Assembly: GCA_003142935.1 (NCBI GenBank) | Contig: PLOG01000158.1 | Span: forward strand, 2,935-50,194 | Direction: 5' to 3' | Source of the DNA: Acidobacteriaceae bacterium | GTDB taxonomy: Bacteria; Acidobacteriota; Terriglobia; Terriglobales; Acidobacteriaceae | Length of the DNA stretch: 47,260 nucleotides | Part shown: piece after piece, positions 1 to 7,793 of the stretch | Layout: every line of letters starts with the position of its first letter | Numbering within the stretch: position 1 is the stretch's first letter | Notes under the pieces: generated by a model | What the model was told of the DNA's origin: nothing | The model's input: only the letters and a program-made list of their open reading frames with translations | The model's database searches: none | Position numbers and translations under genes: made by a program

Positions 1-1
1 C

Positions 2-22
2 CACTGTTCACTGTTCACTGCC
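2..22. repeat. Heptamer array abutting gntP stop codon
   Basis: Three consecutive 7-nt units (CACTGTT, CACTGTT, CACTGCC) lie immediately 3' of the stop codon of the minus-strand permease gene (stop at 23-25). On the minus strand they read NNNCAGN. Two other minus-strand genes have arrays of the same period at their 3' end (4164-4212 and 17408-17435). The array may continue to the left of the window. Confidence 0.75.
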
Positions 23-1516
23 TCAAAGCGCCGCCAGCAGCAGCGTAATCCCCAGTCCGCTCACTGACAGCACCGTCTCCATCACCGACCACGTCGCGAG
101 CGTTCCTTTCACATCCAGCTTGAACAGCGAACACACCAGCCAGAAGCCCGAGTCGTTCACATGCGACAGCAGAAGCGAGCCGCAACCGGTGGCCAGTACC
201 AGCATCTCCGGCCGCACGCCCATCTGCCCGGCCACCGGAGCCAGCACTCCGGAAGCCACCGCCATGGCCACCGTCGACGAGCCCATGCACACCCGCACCA
301 CCGCCGCCAGGGCCCAGGCCAGCACTAGGGGCGGCATGTGCGCTCCCAGCGCCAGCCCCACCGTCGCCTGCGCCGCACCCGAGTCGCGCAGAACCCCGCT
401 CAACCCGCCCGCCGCCGACAGAATCACCAGCACCCCGGCGATGGGCACAAACGAGTCCGCGGTCAGCCGCCGCAGCATGTCCGGCCCGTGATGTGGTTCG
501 CGCGGAATCCGGCCGCCCAGCGTAGCCAGCGCCACCAGCACCGCTAGCAGCATGGCCACATCTGGGTAGCCCAGCAGGTGCATCGCCTGGTTTGGAATCC
601 CACCCGGTGCAGTCACCGCATCGGCCCAGCTCCCCACAAAAATCAGCGCAATCGGCAGCAGAATCGCCACCAGCGCCAGCACCGCACCCGCCGGCGCCGG
701 CGCATTCTCCCTGGCGATGGGTGCCCCAGGTCCGGGGTCCCCACGGGCAGGTCTTCGTCCGTGGGGCGGAGGTCCCGCTTTTGGGACCTGGGATACCACG
801 CTCCCAACTGTCGCCACTCCCAGCTTCGCCTGTCGCCGCTCCCAACGCGGAATCAGTACCCAGCCCACCACCGGCCCAGCCAGTGCAGCCGCCGGCGCTC
901 CCACCAGCATTCCCCACAGAATCACGCGCCCGATGTCGGCGTGAAACAGGGCAGCCGCCAGCAGCGCCGATGGATGCGGCGGAATCAGCCCATGCGTAAT
1001 CGAGAGCCCCGCCAGCACCGGCAAGCCAACCAGAATCGGAGGCCGTCCACTGCGCCGTGCCGCCTCCACAACAATCGGAAACAGCAGCACCAGCCCCACC
1101 TCGAAGAACACCGGCATCCCCACCAGCAAGCTCAACCCCAGCAGCGCCCAGGGCAGCCCCTTCGGGCCGCAACCCTCAACGAGCGTCTTGCTCAGCGAAG
1201 CCGCTCCTCCGGAAGAAGCCAGCAGTTGCCCCAGAATCGCCCCCATCCCCAGGATGATGGCGATATGCCCCATCATGTTTCCCACGCCCACGGAGAACGA
1301 GAGCGGCACCTGCTTCAACGGCATACCCGACGCAATGCCCAGCCCCAAGGCCGCAATCGACAACCCCAGCGCCGCATGAAGCTTCAGCTTTACCACCAGC
1401 AACAAAAGCAGCAGCACCGTCCCAGCCACGCAGGCCAGCAGATACCAGTCATGAGCAGTTACAGCATGCACGTTCACCGGCAGATTATTCCACACAGACG
1501 CTGGATTGCGCACCAA
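23..1516 (-). CDS. gntP: GntP-family gluconate:H+ symporter-like permease
   Basis: This is a polytopic inner-membrane protein of about 12 hydrophobic segments that resembles the gluconate:H+ symporter (GntP) family, which imports gluconate or related sugar acids with protons. The family is usually about 440-460 residues; this ORF is 497. Part of the excess is a Gly/Pro/Arg-rich stretch at about residues 241-266 (SQVPKAGPPPHGRRP...), which is the reverse-strand translation of a 77-nt interspersed repeat (719-795) lying in frame in a predicted loop. The start is uncertain: the ORF opens with TTG directly beside another repeat of the family (1519-1567), no good ribosome binding site is visible, and a GTG near 1471 is possible. 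The substrate is inferred from family only. No gluconate kinase is nearby. Confidence 0.8.
   Translation of the reverse strand: MVRNPASVWNNLPVNVHAVTAHDWYLLACVAGTVLLLLLLVVKLKLHAALGLSIAALGLGIASGMPLKQVPLSFSVGVGNMMGHIAIILGMGAILGQLLASSGGAASLSKTLVEGCGPKGLPWALLGLSLLVGMPVFFEVGLVLLFPIVVEAARRSGRPPILVGLPVLAGLSITHGLIPPHPSALLAAALFHADIGRVILWGMLVGAPAAALAGPVVGWVLIPRWERRQAKLGVATVGSVVSQVPKAGPPPHGRRPARGDPGPGAPIARENAPAPAGAVLALVAILLPIALIFVGSWADAVTAPGGIPNQAMHLLGYPDVAMLLAVLVALATLGGRIPREPHHGPDMLRRLTADSFVPIAGVLVILSAAGGLSGVLRDSGAAQATVGLALGAHMPPLVLAWALAAVVRVCMGSSTVAMAVASGVLAPVAGQMGVRPEMLVLATGCGSLLLSHVNDSGFWLVCSLFKLDVKGTLATWSVMETVLSVSGLGITLLLAAL
719..795. repeat. 77-nt GGGTGCCCCA palindromic element inside gntP
   Basis: The element starts GGGTGCCCCAGGTCC and ends GGGACCTGGGATA, so its ends can pair; an inner pair of arms (CCCCACGG / CCGTGGGG) can form a second hairpin. 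It closely matches the three copies in the tandem array at 7826-8198. It lies within the permease reading frame without breaking it and adds about 26 residues. Confidence 0.85.
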
Positions 1517-1914
1517 ATGGGTGCCCCACCTACGCCACGTCTTTGTTTTTGTGGCTTAGGTGGGATAGTTCCACCTATCTATGGTCTTTTCGGCCTTTTA
1601 TAAGTTCTTAGAAGTCTTTTGTTGTTCTCTCCGATCATTTCGCATCAGCCGCGCGTCCCATCTTTGCGCCCTTTTCCCCTCATGGGTAAGACTTGCGATC
1701 CTTACTATCAAAGCCGTGCCCGCATCGGAACAGCCCCATCCCGGAACCTCGCCAAAAACCCCTGCCTCGCTGTGCTCCCCGCCACACTTTTTCCTTGCAC
1801 ACCTCTGCTACCATAGGGATGATTGCAGCTCCCGCAGCCCGGCAGTCCGTCCTCCTGATTTTCGGAGTGCAAGCGCGCAGGCCACCGGAGCCATCCCATT
1901 AAAGGAGAACCTTT
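1517..1914. other. Intergenic leader between gntP and aldolase gene
   Basis: This 398-nt gap separates two divergent genes and must hold both promoters. It contains the 49-nt palindromic element next to the permease start and, at its right end, a strong Shine-Dalgarno AAAGGAG eight bases before the aldolase ATG. I could not assign -35/-10 boxes with confidence, and I see no convincing ORF or RNA gene. Confidence 0.5.
1519..1567. repeat. 49-nt GGGTGCCCCACC...GGTGGGATA element
   Basis: This is the short form of the interspersed palindrome: GGGTGCCCCACCTACGCC at one end and AGGTGGGATA at the other, around a CTTTGTTTTTGTGGC centre. A copy of the same length and centre sequence lies at 3030-3078. 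It sits directly upstream of the annotated start of the permease gene. Confidence 0.85.
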
Positions 1915-2964
1915 ATGCCTCTAGTCTCCATGCGGCAGCTACTCGACGAGGCCGCCAAGGGCGGTTACGGCGTCGGCGCATTCAACGTCAACGATATGGA
2001 ACAGATCCAGGCCATCATGATGGCCGCCAAGGAAACCAAGTCCCCGGTCATCGTGCAGGCCAGCCGCGGCGCCCGCCAGTTTGCCGAGGATCTCTATCTT
2101 TTCAAGCTCATCCAGGCGGCAGCCGAACTCAACCCCGAGATTCCAATCGCCATGCACCAGGATCACGGCAACAGCTTCGAGACCTGCAAGAGCGCCATCG
2201 AGCTGGGCTACACCTCGGTCATGATGGACGGCTCGCTGAAGGAAGACGGCAAGACCCCCTCCACATTTGACGAGAACGTCGCCGTCACCAAGAAGGTAGT
2301 CGACTACGCGCACGAGCGCGGCGTCACGGTCGAAGGCGAAATCGGCGTCCTCGGCGGCGTTGAAGACGGTCACGGAGCCGGCGGCAGCGGCCTCGAGCAC
2401 ATCACCGATCCCGACCAGGCCGTCGAATTCGCCGAGCGCACCGGCGTCGACGCTCTGGCCATCGCCATCGGCACCAGTCACGGCGCTTACAAGTTCAACA
2501 AGAAGCCTGACGGCTCCGTGCTCAAGATGGACGTGCTGATCGCCATCCACAAGCGCCTGCCCAACACCCACCTGGTCATGCATGGCAGCTCGTCTGTCCC
2601 CAAGGACCTTCAGGACATCGTCAACAAGTACGGCGGCAAGCTCAAGGAAACATGGGGTGTGCCGGTCGAGGAGATTCAGCTCGGCATCCGCAACGGCGTC
2701 CGCAAGGTCAACGTCGACACCGACAACCGCCTCGCCATCACCGGCGCCATCCGCAAAGTTTTGTGGGAGACCCCGGAGAAGTTCGATCCGCGCGACTACA
2801 TGAAGCCTGCTCGCGAAGCCATGAAGAAAGTTGTCGCCCTGCGCATGACCCAGTTCGGCCAGGCCAGCCACGCCAGCGACTACAGCCCCATCCCGATCAC
2901 CGAGATCGCCAAGGGCTACAAGGACGGCACCCTCACTACCCACCCGCTGGTCGCCGCCAAGTAA
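1915..2964 (+). CDS. fba: Class II fructose-bisphosphate aldolase
   Basis: This zinc-dependent aldolase reversibly cleaves fructose 1,6-bisphosphate to dihydroxyacetone phosphate and glyceraldehyde 3-phosphate in cytosolic glycolysis and gluconeogenesis. The 349-residue length and sequence fit the longer 'Calvin-cycle' (CbbA-like) class II subtype. Visible family motifs are GAFNVNDMEQ near the N-terminus, MHQDHGNS, the glycine-rich GEIGVLGGVED segment, the histidine-containing IGTSHGAYKF and VMHGSSSVP strands expected to supply zinc ligands, and NVDTDNRLAITGA for phosphate binding. The ATG is well placed behind AAAGGAG. The gene is monocistronic: a hairpin with a T-run follows at 2987-3017. 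No Calvin-cycle genes are nearby, so a glycolytic or gluconeogenic role is the simplest reading. Confidence 0.97.
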   Translation: MPLVSMRQLLDEAAKGGYGVGAFNVNDMEQIQAIMMAAKETKSPVIVQASRGARQFAEDLYLFKLIQAAAELNPEIPIAMHQDHGNSFETCKSAIELGYTSVMMDGSLKEDGKTPSTFDENVAVTKKVVDYAHERGVTVEGEIGVLGGVEDGHGAGGSGLEHITDPDQAVEFAERTGVDALAIAIGTSHGAYKFNKKPDGSVLKMDVLIAIHKRLPNTHLVMHGSSSVPKDLQDIVNKYGGKLKETWGVPVEEIQLGIRNGVRKVNVDTDNRLAITGAIRKVLWETPEKFDPRDYMKPAREAMKKVVALRMTQFGQASHASDYSPIPITEIAKGYKDGTLTTHPLVAAK

Positions 2965-2986
2965 CCTCCGGCACAGCGCAGAATCG

Positions 2987-3017
2987 AAGGGCCACTCCGC
3001 GGCGGGGTGGCCCTTTT
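2987..3017 (+). terminator. Rho-independent terminator of fba
   Basis: A 9-bp perfect stem (AAGGGCCAC / GTGGCCCTT) is followed by a short T-run (CTTTTC), 22 nt after the aldolase stop codon. This is the expected shape and place for an intrinsic terminator. Confidence 0.8.
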
Positions 3018-3029
3018 CAGCGATAAAGC

Positions 3030-3078
3030 GGGTGCCCCACCTTCGCGGCGTCTTTGTTCTTGCCGCTAAGGTGGGATA
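3030..3078. repeat. 49-nt GGGTGCCCCACC...GGTGGGATA element
   Basis: This is a second copy of the short palindromic element (compare 1519-1567). Ends GGGTGCCCCACCTT and AAGGTGGGATA pair, and the middle reads CGTCTTTGTTCTTG. It lies 12 nt past the aldolase terminator in the gap before the DUF1080 gene. Confidence 0.85.
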
Positions 3079-3271
3079 TCCATATTTATGGCCTCTTGTT
3101 GTTTATTGGATTCTCCTGCGTCCCGATTCGCATTCTTTCTAACTGCAGGCCGCGCCCCCAACGCCTTCCCTGAGCCTGCCGAACGGCCCAAATCTTGAAC
3201 CCCCGGGAATCAGCCGAAATCCACAGCCGCCGAATTCGCCAGTTCTCACGGATCGGGTGTATTTTCTTCTG

Positions 3272-4120
3272 ATGATGTCCACCAGCTTTTCAACTCTTCT
3301 CAAATCCGCCGCTCTGATTGCCCTGGCTGCGCCGCTCCTTGCGCAATCGCCGGCCTCGACTCCCACCGCCCAGCCAACCGCAGCCGCAGCGCCCGCGCAG
3401 GCCGCCGAACCCGCCAAGCCCAAACCCGAAGACACCGAAATATGGGAGCCGGTCCCCGCCGTCGTCACGCCCGGCGCTACGCTCGGCGCGGCGCCCTCCG
3501 ACGCCATCGTGCTCTTCGACGGCAGCAATGAAGACGAGTGGCTCTCCATCCGCGACCATTCCCCAGCCCAGTGGGTCGTCGCCAACGGTGTGCTCACCGT
3601 CGCCAAGTCGAAGGGCGGCATCGAAACCAAACGCAGTTTCAAGAACTACCAGCTTCACATCGAGTGGAGCGAACCCGTCAACATCACAGGCAGCGGTCAA
3701 GCCCGCGGCAACAGCGGCGTATTCCTCGCTTCCACCGGTCCTGGCGACGACGGCTATGAGTTGCAGGTCCTCGATCCCTGGCAGAACAAAACCTACGTCA
3801 ACGGAATGGCCGGCTCCATGTACAAGGAGAGCACTCCGCTGGTCAATCCCGGCCGCAAACCCGGCGAGTGGCAGACTTACGACGTCGTGTGGACCGCTCC
3901 CACCTTCAACGACGATGGCTCCCTGAAGACGCCTGCTTATGTGACTGTCTTTTTCAATGGAGTGCTGGTGCAGAATCACTTCGAGCTGAAAGGCCAGACC
4001 CTCTACATCGGCACGCCTTATTACAAGGCCTACACCGCCGCGCCCATCAAGCTCCAGGCCCACGGCGACAAGAGCGAGCCCATCAGCTACAGAAATATCT
4101 GGGTGAGAGAACTGAAATAA
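3272..4120 (+). CDS. Secreted DUF1080 (3-keto-glycoside hydrolase-like) protein
   Basis: The N-terminus is a signal peptide (hydrophobic core LLKSAALIALAAPLLAQ) followed by an Ala/Pro-rich linker to about residue 55. The rest is a DUF1080 (3-keto-disaccharide hydrolase, laminin-G-like sandwich) domain: IVLFDGSNEDEW opens it, GNSGVFL and YELQVLD are its central strands and ISYRNIWVREL closes it. Known members bind or cleave sugars, including 3-keto glycosides, outside the cytoplasm. The ORF track starts at a GTG (3257); the tandem ATGs at 3272/3275 give a better signal peptide and I prefer them. It appears to stand alone, convergent with the ABC exporter. The substrate is unknown. Confidence 0.9.
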   Translation: MMSTSFSTLLKSAALIALAAPLLAQSPASTPTAQPTAAAAPAQAAEPAKPKPEDTEIWEPVPAVVTPGATLGAAPSDAIVLFDGSNEDEWLSIRDHSPAQWVVANGVLTVAKSKGGIETKRSFKNYQLHIEWSEPVNITGSGQARGNSGVFLASTGPGDDGYELQVLDPWQNKTYVNGMAGSMYKESTPLVNPGRKPGEWQTYDVVWTAPTFNDDGSLKTPAYVTVFFNGVLVQNHFELKGQTLYIGTPYYKAYTAAPIKLQAHGDKSEPISYRNIWVRELK

Positions 4121-4135
4121 ACGCGGTTAAAAGAG

Positions 4136-6217
4136 CTAACCTCTGATCGCCGAGGGTTCCGGGCTGATCCCTGTTCCCTGATCCCTGACCCCTGATCTCT
4201 GTTCTCTGATCTCTTTTTCCTGGTCCTTGTATTGCAACTGGTACAGCTTCCAGTAGAGTCCGCGCTCGGCCAGCAGTTCCTGATGCGAGCCCATCTCCCG
4301 CAACTGCCCCTTGTGCATCACCAGGATCGTTTCCGCGCGCTGCACGGTCGAGAGCCGGTGCGCAATCAGCACCGAGGTGCGCCCTTCCACCATGCGCTCC
4401 AGCGCCCCGCGAATACGCAGCTCCGTATCGGTGTCCACGCTCGACGTCGCTTCGTCCAGAATCAGAATGTGCGGATTGTAAGCCAGGGCCCGCGCAAAGT
4501 TGACCAGTTGCTTCTGCCCTGTCGACAGCGAATTGCCGCGCTCCCGCACCGGCTCGTTGAAGCCCGCTGGCAGGCTCTCGATAAAATCCAGCACGTTCAC
4601 GTCCCGCGCTGCCTGCCGCAACTGGTCGTCTGTAATCGCGCTATTGCCGAACCGGATGTTGTCGGCTATCGTCCCGGCAAACAGAAACGGATCCTGCAGC
4701 ACCACCGCGAAGTGCTGCCGCAGCGCGGTCAAATTCTGATCGCGCAAATCCACGCCCTCCAGCAAAATCTCCCCCGCCGTCACCTCGTAGAAGCGCATCA
4801 TCAGGCTGGTCAGCGTCGTCTTCCCCGCTCCCGTGTGCCCTACAATCGCCACCGTCTGTCCCGGCTCAACGGTGAAACTTACATCTTTCAGAATCCACTC
4901 GATCCCGGCAATCCCGTTCAACGCCGCCGCATCCAGCGCAGCTGCCGCCACAGCCGCCTTCTGCTCCTCGGTCAGTTTTTGATAGGTAAACCACACGTGC
5001 CGGAATTCGATCCGATTCGACCCGTCGCCAACCACCGGATGCGCGGGGCTCACAATCTCCGGCTGCGTGTCGAGCAGTTTAAAGATCCGCTCGCAAGCCG
5101 CCATCGCCGCCTGCAAAATGTTGTACTTGTCGCTCAAATCCTGAATCGGCCGCCAGAACCGCTGCGAGTACTGGATAAACATCGCCAGCACGCCGATGGT
5201 CACGGCTCCATGCCTCAGCACGCTGAATCCGCCCCGCCACACCACCAGCGCAATCGCCACCGACGACAGCAGCTCCACCGCCGGATAGTAGAGCGCGTAA
5301 GCAAAAATCGTGTCCTTGAACGCGATCATGTGCTGCCGGTTGACCGCTTCGAAATCCTGGTACGCGCGCTCCTCGCGGTTGAAGAGCTGCACCACCGCCA
5401 TCCCCGAGATATGTTCCTGCGTGAAACTGTTGATGCGCGCAATCGCGGCCCGCACTCGCCTGTAGCTCTCCCGAACATGGTCGCGAAACAGTCGCGTTAC
5501 AACCAGGATCAACGGCAACACGGCGAACGCCAGCAGTGCCAGCCACCAGTTCATGCTCAGCATCACGGCCGCCATCACCGTCAGCATGAAAAAGTCGTTC
5601 ACAATGGCCAGAATGCCGTCGGTGAACATGTCGTTGACCGCGTCCACGTCCGAGGTCAGCCGCGTCACCAGCCGCCCCACCGCGTTCACGTCGAAGAACC
5701 CCACATCCATCCGCTGCATGTGGCGAAAGATGTTGCTGCGCAGGCCGAACATCACCTTCTGCCCCATCCACTGCATCAGGTAGGTCTGCACAAACGCGAA
5801 CACGTACCCCGCCAGCAGCGTCGCCAGGTACAAACCCGCCAGCATCGTGATGCCGCGGTAGGCATCGGCCGGCAGTATCCGCGCCAGCGGGCTGTTGGTG
5901 TCCAGCCAATGTGCCAGCGCGCTCTCGGCGCTGTGGCTCTTCAGAGTCGGCGCCATATAGCGGTCGATCGCCATCATCACCATGATGGGTCCGGCCACAT
6001 CGCAAAAGGATTTCAGCGTAACCGAAACAGAAGAGACCGTCGCCTGCAACCAGTATGGCCGCACGTAGTGGGCGAGCCGCCGCATCAGCCGCGAGTCGTA
6101 GACCTTGCCGGCGACATCGTCGTCCCGCTTCCGGGCCGGCTGTTGCGCGCTAAGTTTTTGAGGCTCTTTCTGCTCTGCGTCCGCCATCGGGTAGGTGGGT
6201 CGATCTTCCTTCTCCAT
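4136..6217 (-). CDS. ABC exporter, fused permease-ATPase (MsbA/MdlB-like)
   Basis: This 693-residue half-transporter has an N-terminal six-helix ABC exporter domain and a C-terminal nucleotide-binding domain, and should act as a dimer in the inner membrane exporting lipid, peptide or drug. The Walker A motif GHTGAGKTT is near residue 460, the signature reads LSTGQKQL (Thr for the second Gly of LSGGQ) near 565, Walker B LILDEATSSVD is near 585 and the H-loop is IAHRLST. An Ala-rich insert (AAVAAAALDAAALNG) sits just before the conserved start of the ATPase domain. The last ~25 residues (REQRSGVRDQGTGIS...) are encoded by a 7-nt repeat array (4164-4212) and are probably not functional family sequence. 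The substrate cannot be predicted. Confidence 0.93.
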   Translation of the reverse strand: MEKEDRPTYPMADAEQKEPQKLSAQQPARKRDDDVAGKVYDSRLMRRLAHYVRPYWLQATVSSVSVTLKSFCDVAGPIMVMMAIDRYMAPTLKSHSAESALAHWLDTNSPLARILPADAYRGITMLAGLYLATLLAGYVFAFVQTYLMQWMGQKVMFGLRSNIFRHMQRMDVGFFDVNAVGRLVTRLTSDVDAVNDMFTDGILAIVNDFFMLTVMAAVMLSMNWWLALLAFAVLPLILVVTRLFRDHVRESYRRVRAAIARINSFTQEHISGMAVVQLFNREERAYQDFEAVNRQHMIAFKDTIFAYALYYPAVELLSSVAIALVVWRGGFSVLRHGAVTIGVLAMFIQYSQRFWRPIQDLSDKYNILQAAMAACERIFKLLDTQPEIVSPAHPVVGDGSNRIEFRHVWFTYQKLTEEQKAAVAAAALDAAALNGIAGIEWILKDVSFTVEPGQTVAIVGHTGAGKTTLTSLMMRFYEVTAGEILLEGVDLRDQNLTALRQHFAVVLQDPFLFAGTIADNIRFGNSAITDDQLRQAARDVNVLDFIESLPAGFNEPVRERGNSLSTGQKQLVNFARALAYNPHILILDEATSSVDTDTELRIRGALERMVEGRTSVLIAHRLSTVQRAETILVMHKGQLREMGSHQELLAERGLYWKLYQLQYKDQEKEIREQRSGVRDQGTGISPEPSAIRG
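4164..4212. repeat. Seven-unit heptamer array inside ABC exporter 3' end
   Basis: Seven consecutive, in-phase 7-nt units (CTGATCC, CTGTTCC, CTGATCC, CTGACCC, CTGATCT, CTGTTCT, CTGATCT) lie within the last codons of the minus-strand exporter gene. Because 21 nt is seven codons, the encoded tail has a seven-residue period. The period and the CAG core on the minus strand match the arrays at 2-22 and 17408-17435. Confidence 0.9.
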
Positions 6218-6354
6218 TGTACCGGCAACCCTCCGGGGTCTACCTGGCCGCAGGCCTACTTGCTAATTCGCGAAGCGTTCCTTCCTAACCAACCCAAAAA
6301 ATCCTTCCCCGGCCTCCAAGACCCTGTGTATGGTAGAGAGCAGGAGAGTATGCC

Positions 6355-7230
6355 ATGCAACGTAGAGAATTTCTTTTGAAATCCGCACAAGCTGTGGGAG
6401 CCGCGTTTCTCTCCCGCGCCGTCACCGTCAACGCCGCCTGGCTTCATGCCGATCCGCTGTCCGCCAAGTTCAAGGCCTCGGATGAAATCGTCCTCGGCCA
6501 CACCGGTATCCGCACCAGCCGCCTGGCCATGGGCACGGGTACCATCGGGGGGGGCGGCGCCTCTAACCAGACCCGCATCGGCATGGATGCCTTCGTGAAA
6601 CTTGCGCTGAACGGCTACCACGAGAATGGCCTGCGCTTCTTCGATACCGCCGACGGCTACGGCAGCCACCCCTATGTCGCCGCCGCCCTCAAGCAGCTCC
6701 CGCGCGACAAAGTCACCGTCCTCACCAAGACCGACACCCGCAAAGCTGCCGGAGTCCGCGCCGACCTCGACCGCTACAGAAAAGAACTCGGCGTCGACAT
6801 GATCGACATCGTCCTCATCCATGTCGTGACTGAAGCCGACTGGACCACCCGCTACCGCCCGGTCATGGATGTGCTCTCTGAAGCCAAGGAGAAGGGCATC
6901 ATCCGCGCCCACGGCGTCTCCTGCCACACCATCCAGGCACTTCGCGCCGCTGCCGCCTCTCCCTGGGTCGAAGTCGACCTCGCCCGCCTCAACCCCATCG
7001 GCCGTTACATGGACGCCGACCCCGACACCGTGATCTCCGTCCTCAAACAAATGAAAGACCAGGGCAAAGGGATCGTCGGCATGAAGGTTCTGGGACAGGG
7101 TGACCTGCGCGACCGCCCCGGCGAGGCCATCCGCTTCGCCCTCGGCTCCGGCGTTCTCGACGCCTTCACCATCGGCGCCGAATCCAAAGCCGAGCAGGAC
7201 AATTTGGTTGAGCACATCGCCGCCGCCTGA
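6355..7230 (+). CDS. Tat-exported aldo/keto reductase
   Basis: A twin-arginine signal (MQRREFLLKSAQAVGAAFLS) precedes an aldo/keto reductase TIM barrel, a family that reduces carbonyls or oxidises sugar alcohols with NAD(P)H. The tetrad positions are visible: Asp and Tyr in FFDTADGYG, Lys in VLTKTD and His in VLIHVVT. The protein is 291 residues, somewhat shorter than the family norm of 310-330. Export of a nicotinamide-cofactor enzyme by Tat implies it folds with cofactor in the cytoplasm. The gene stands alone, with a strong terminator 27 nt downstream. It resembles the Tat-exported AKRs common in Acidobacteriota and Planctomycetota; the substrate is unknown. Confidence 0.9.
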   Translation: MQRREFLLKSAQAVGAAFLSRAVTVNAAWLHADPLSAKFKASDEIVLGHTGIRTSRLAMGTGTIGGGGASNQTRIGMDAFVKLALNGYHENGLRFFDTADGYGSHPYVAAALKQLPRDKVTVLTKTDTRKAAGVRADLDRYRKELGVDMIDIVLIHVVTEADWTTRYRPVMDVLSEAKEKGIIRAHGVSCHTIQALRAAAASPWVEVDLARLNPIGRYMDADPDTVISVLKQMKDQGKGIVGMKVLGQGDLRDRPGEAIRFALGSGVLDAFTIGAESKAEQDNLVEHIAAA

Positions 7231-7257
7231 TCCAGCTCACCGCAATTCATTCCACGC

Positions 7258-7292
7258 AAGAAAGCCCTCCATGCAAAATGGAGGGCTTTCTT
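7258..7292 (+). terminator. Strong intrinsic terminator after AKR gene
   Basis: A perfect 15-bp stem (AAGAAAGCCCTCCAT / ATGGAGGGCTTTCTT) with a five-base loop GCAAA lies 27 nt past the aldo/keto reductase stop. The stem ends are A-rich and T-rich, so it could terminate in both directions, serving the convergent small gene at 7358-7516 as well. Confidence 0.9.
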
Positions 7293-7357
7293 GACAACGG
7301 CGAATCTCGCCATCCGCCTTTCTTGCGTTCCGAATGATCTGAAAAGAGAACCGCGCC

Positions 7358-7516
7358 CTATGACCCGGAGGTTGCCCCCGGATCGGGTTTGACCACCGGC
7401 TTGTCCGATGGGTTAACCGTTGTCTTGACCGCAGTCTTCTTCTGTGCCGGGCTGGAAACGCCCATACTCATCAGCACATACCCGAACCCCTTGCGCAACA
7501 CGTCAAGAACGCTCAT
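7358..7516 (-). CDS. 52-residue hypothetical protein
   Basis: This ORF is too short for the ORF track. It begins MSVLDVLRKGFGYVLMSMGVSSP and continues with a Lys/Thr/Pro-rich tail ending PGATSGS. The ATG has a good Shine-Dalgarno (GAGAGGAAG) about six bases upstream on the minus strand, and the shared bidirectional hairpin lies past its stop. The first 20 residues could form an amphipathic or membrane-associated helix, while the tail looks disordered. No homology is claimed; confidence rests on the ribosome binding site, codon pattern and the two-part composition. Confidence 0.6.
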   Translation of the reverse strand: MSVLDVLRKGFGYVLMSMGVSSPAQKKTAVKTTVNPSDKPVVKPDPGATSGS

Positions 7517-7793
7517 CGTTCTACTTCCTCTCCGACTAGAACATTCTCACATGACATCGTCGGCGGCCGCGAACCGAGAACTATGCACTAGTGTCCTGAA
7601 TTGAAGGTTCGTTTCACAAATCGAATGGTCGCGTCCCATCGTCCCGGAAATCACCCGTGCATTGGACATCTCGCCGTCGCACAAATCCGCCAACTTGCCA
7701 ACTTGCCATTTCCGCGAAGCGGAAGCTAACCTGCTGTCCTTTTTCAAAAATCCCCGCCAGACCCACCACATGAGCTTCCGTTTCACCACACCA

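Noticed and set aside
4232-6379. 715-residue plus-strand ORF opposite the ABC exporter
   Set aside because: It is a His/Arg/Gln-rich antisense shadow of a clear ABC exporter gene.
7590-7640. Possible IS end near CACTAGTGTCCTGAATTGAAGG
   Set aside because: It recalled an insertion-sequence edge, but I found no matching inverted repeat, target duplication or transposase fragment nearby.
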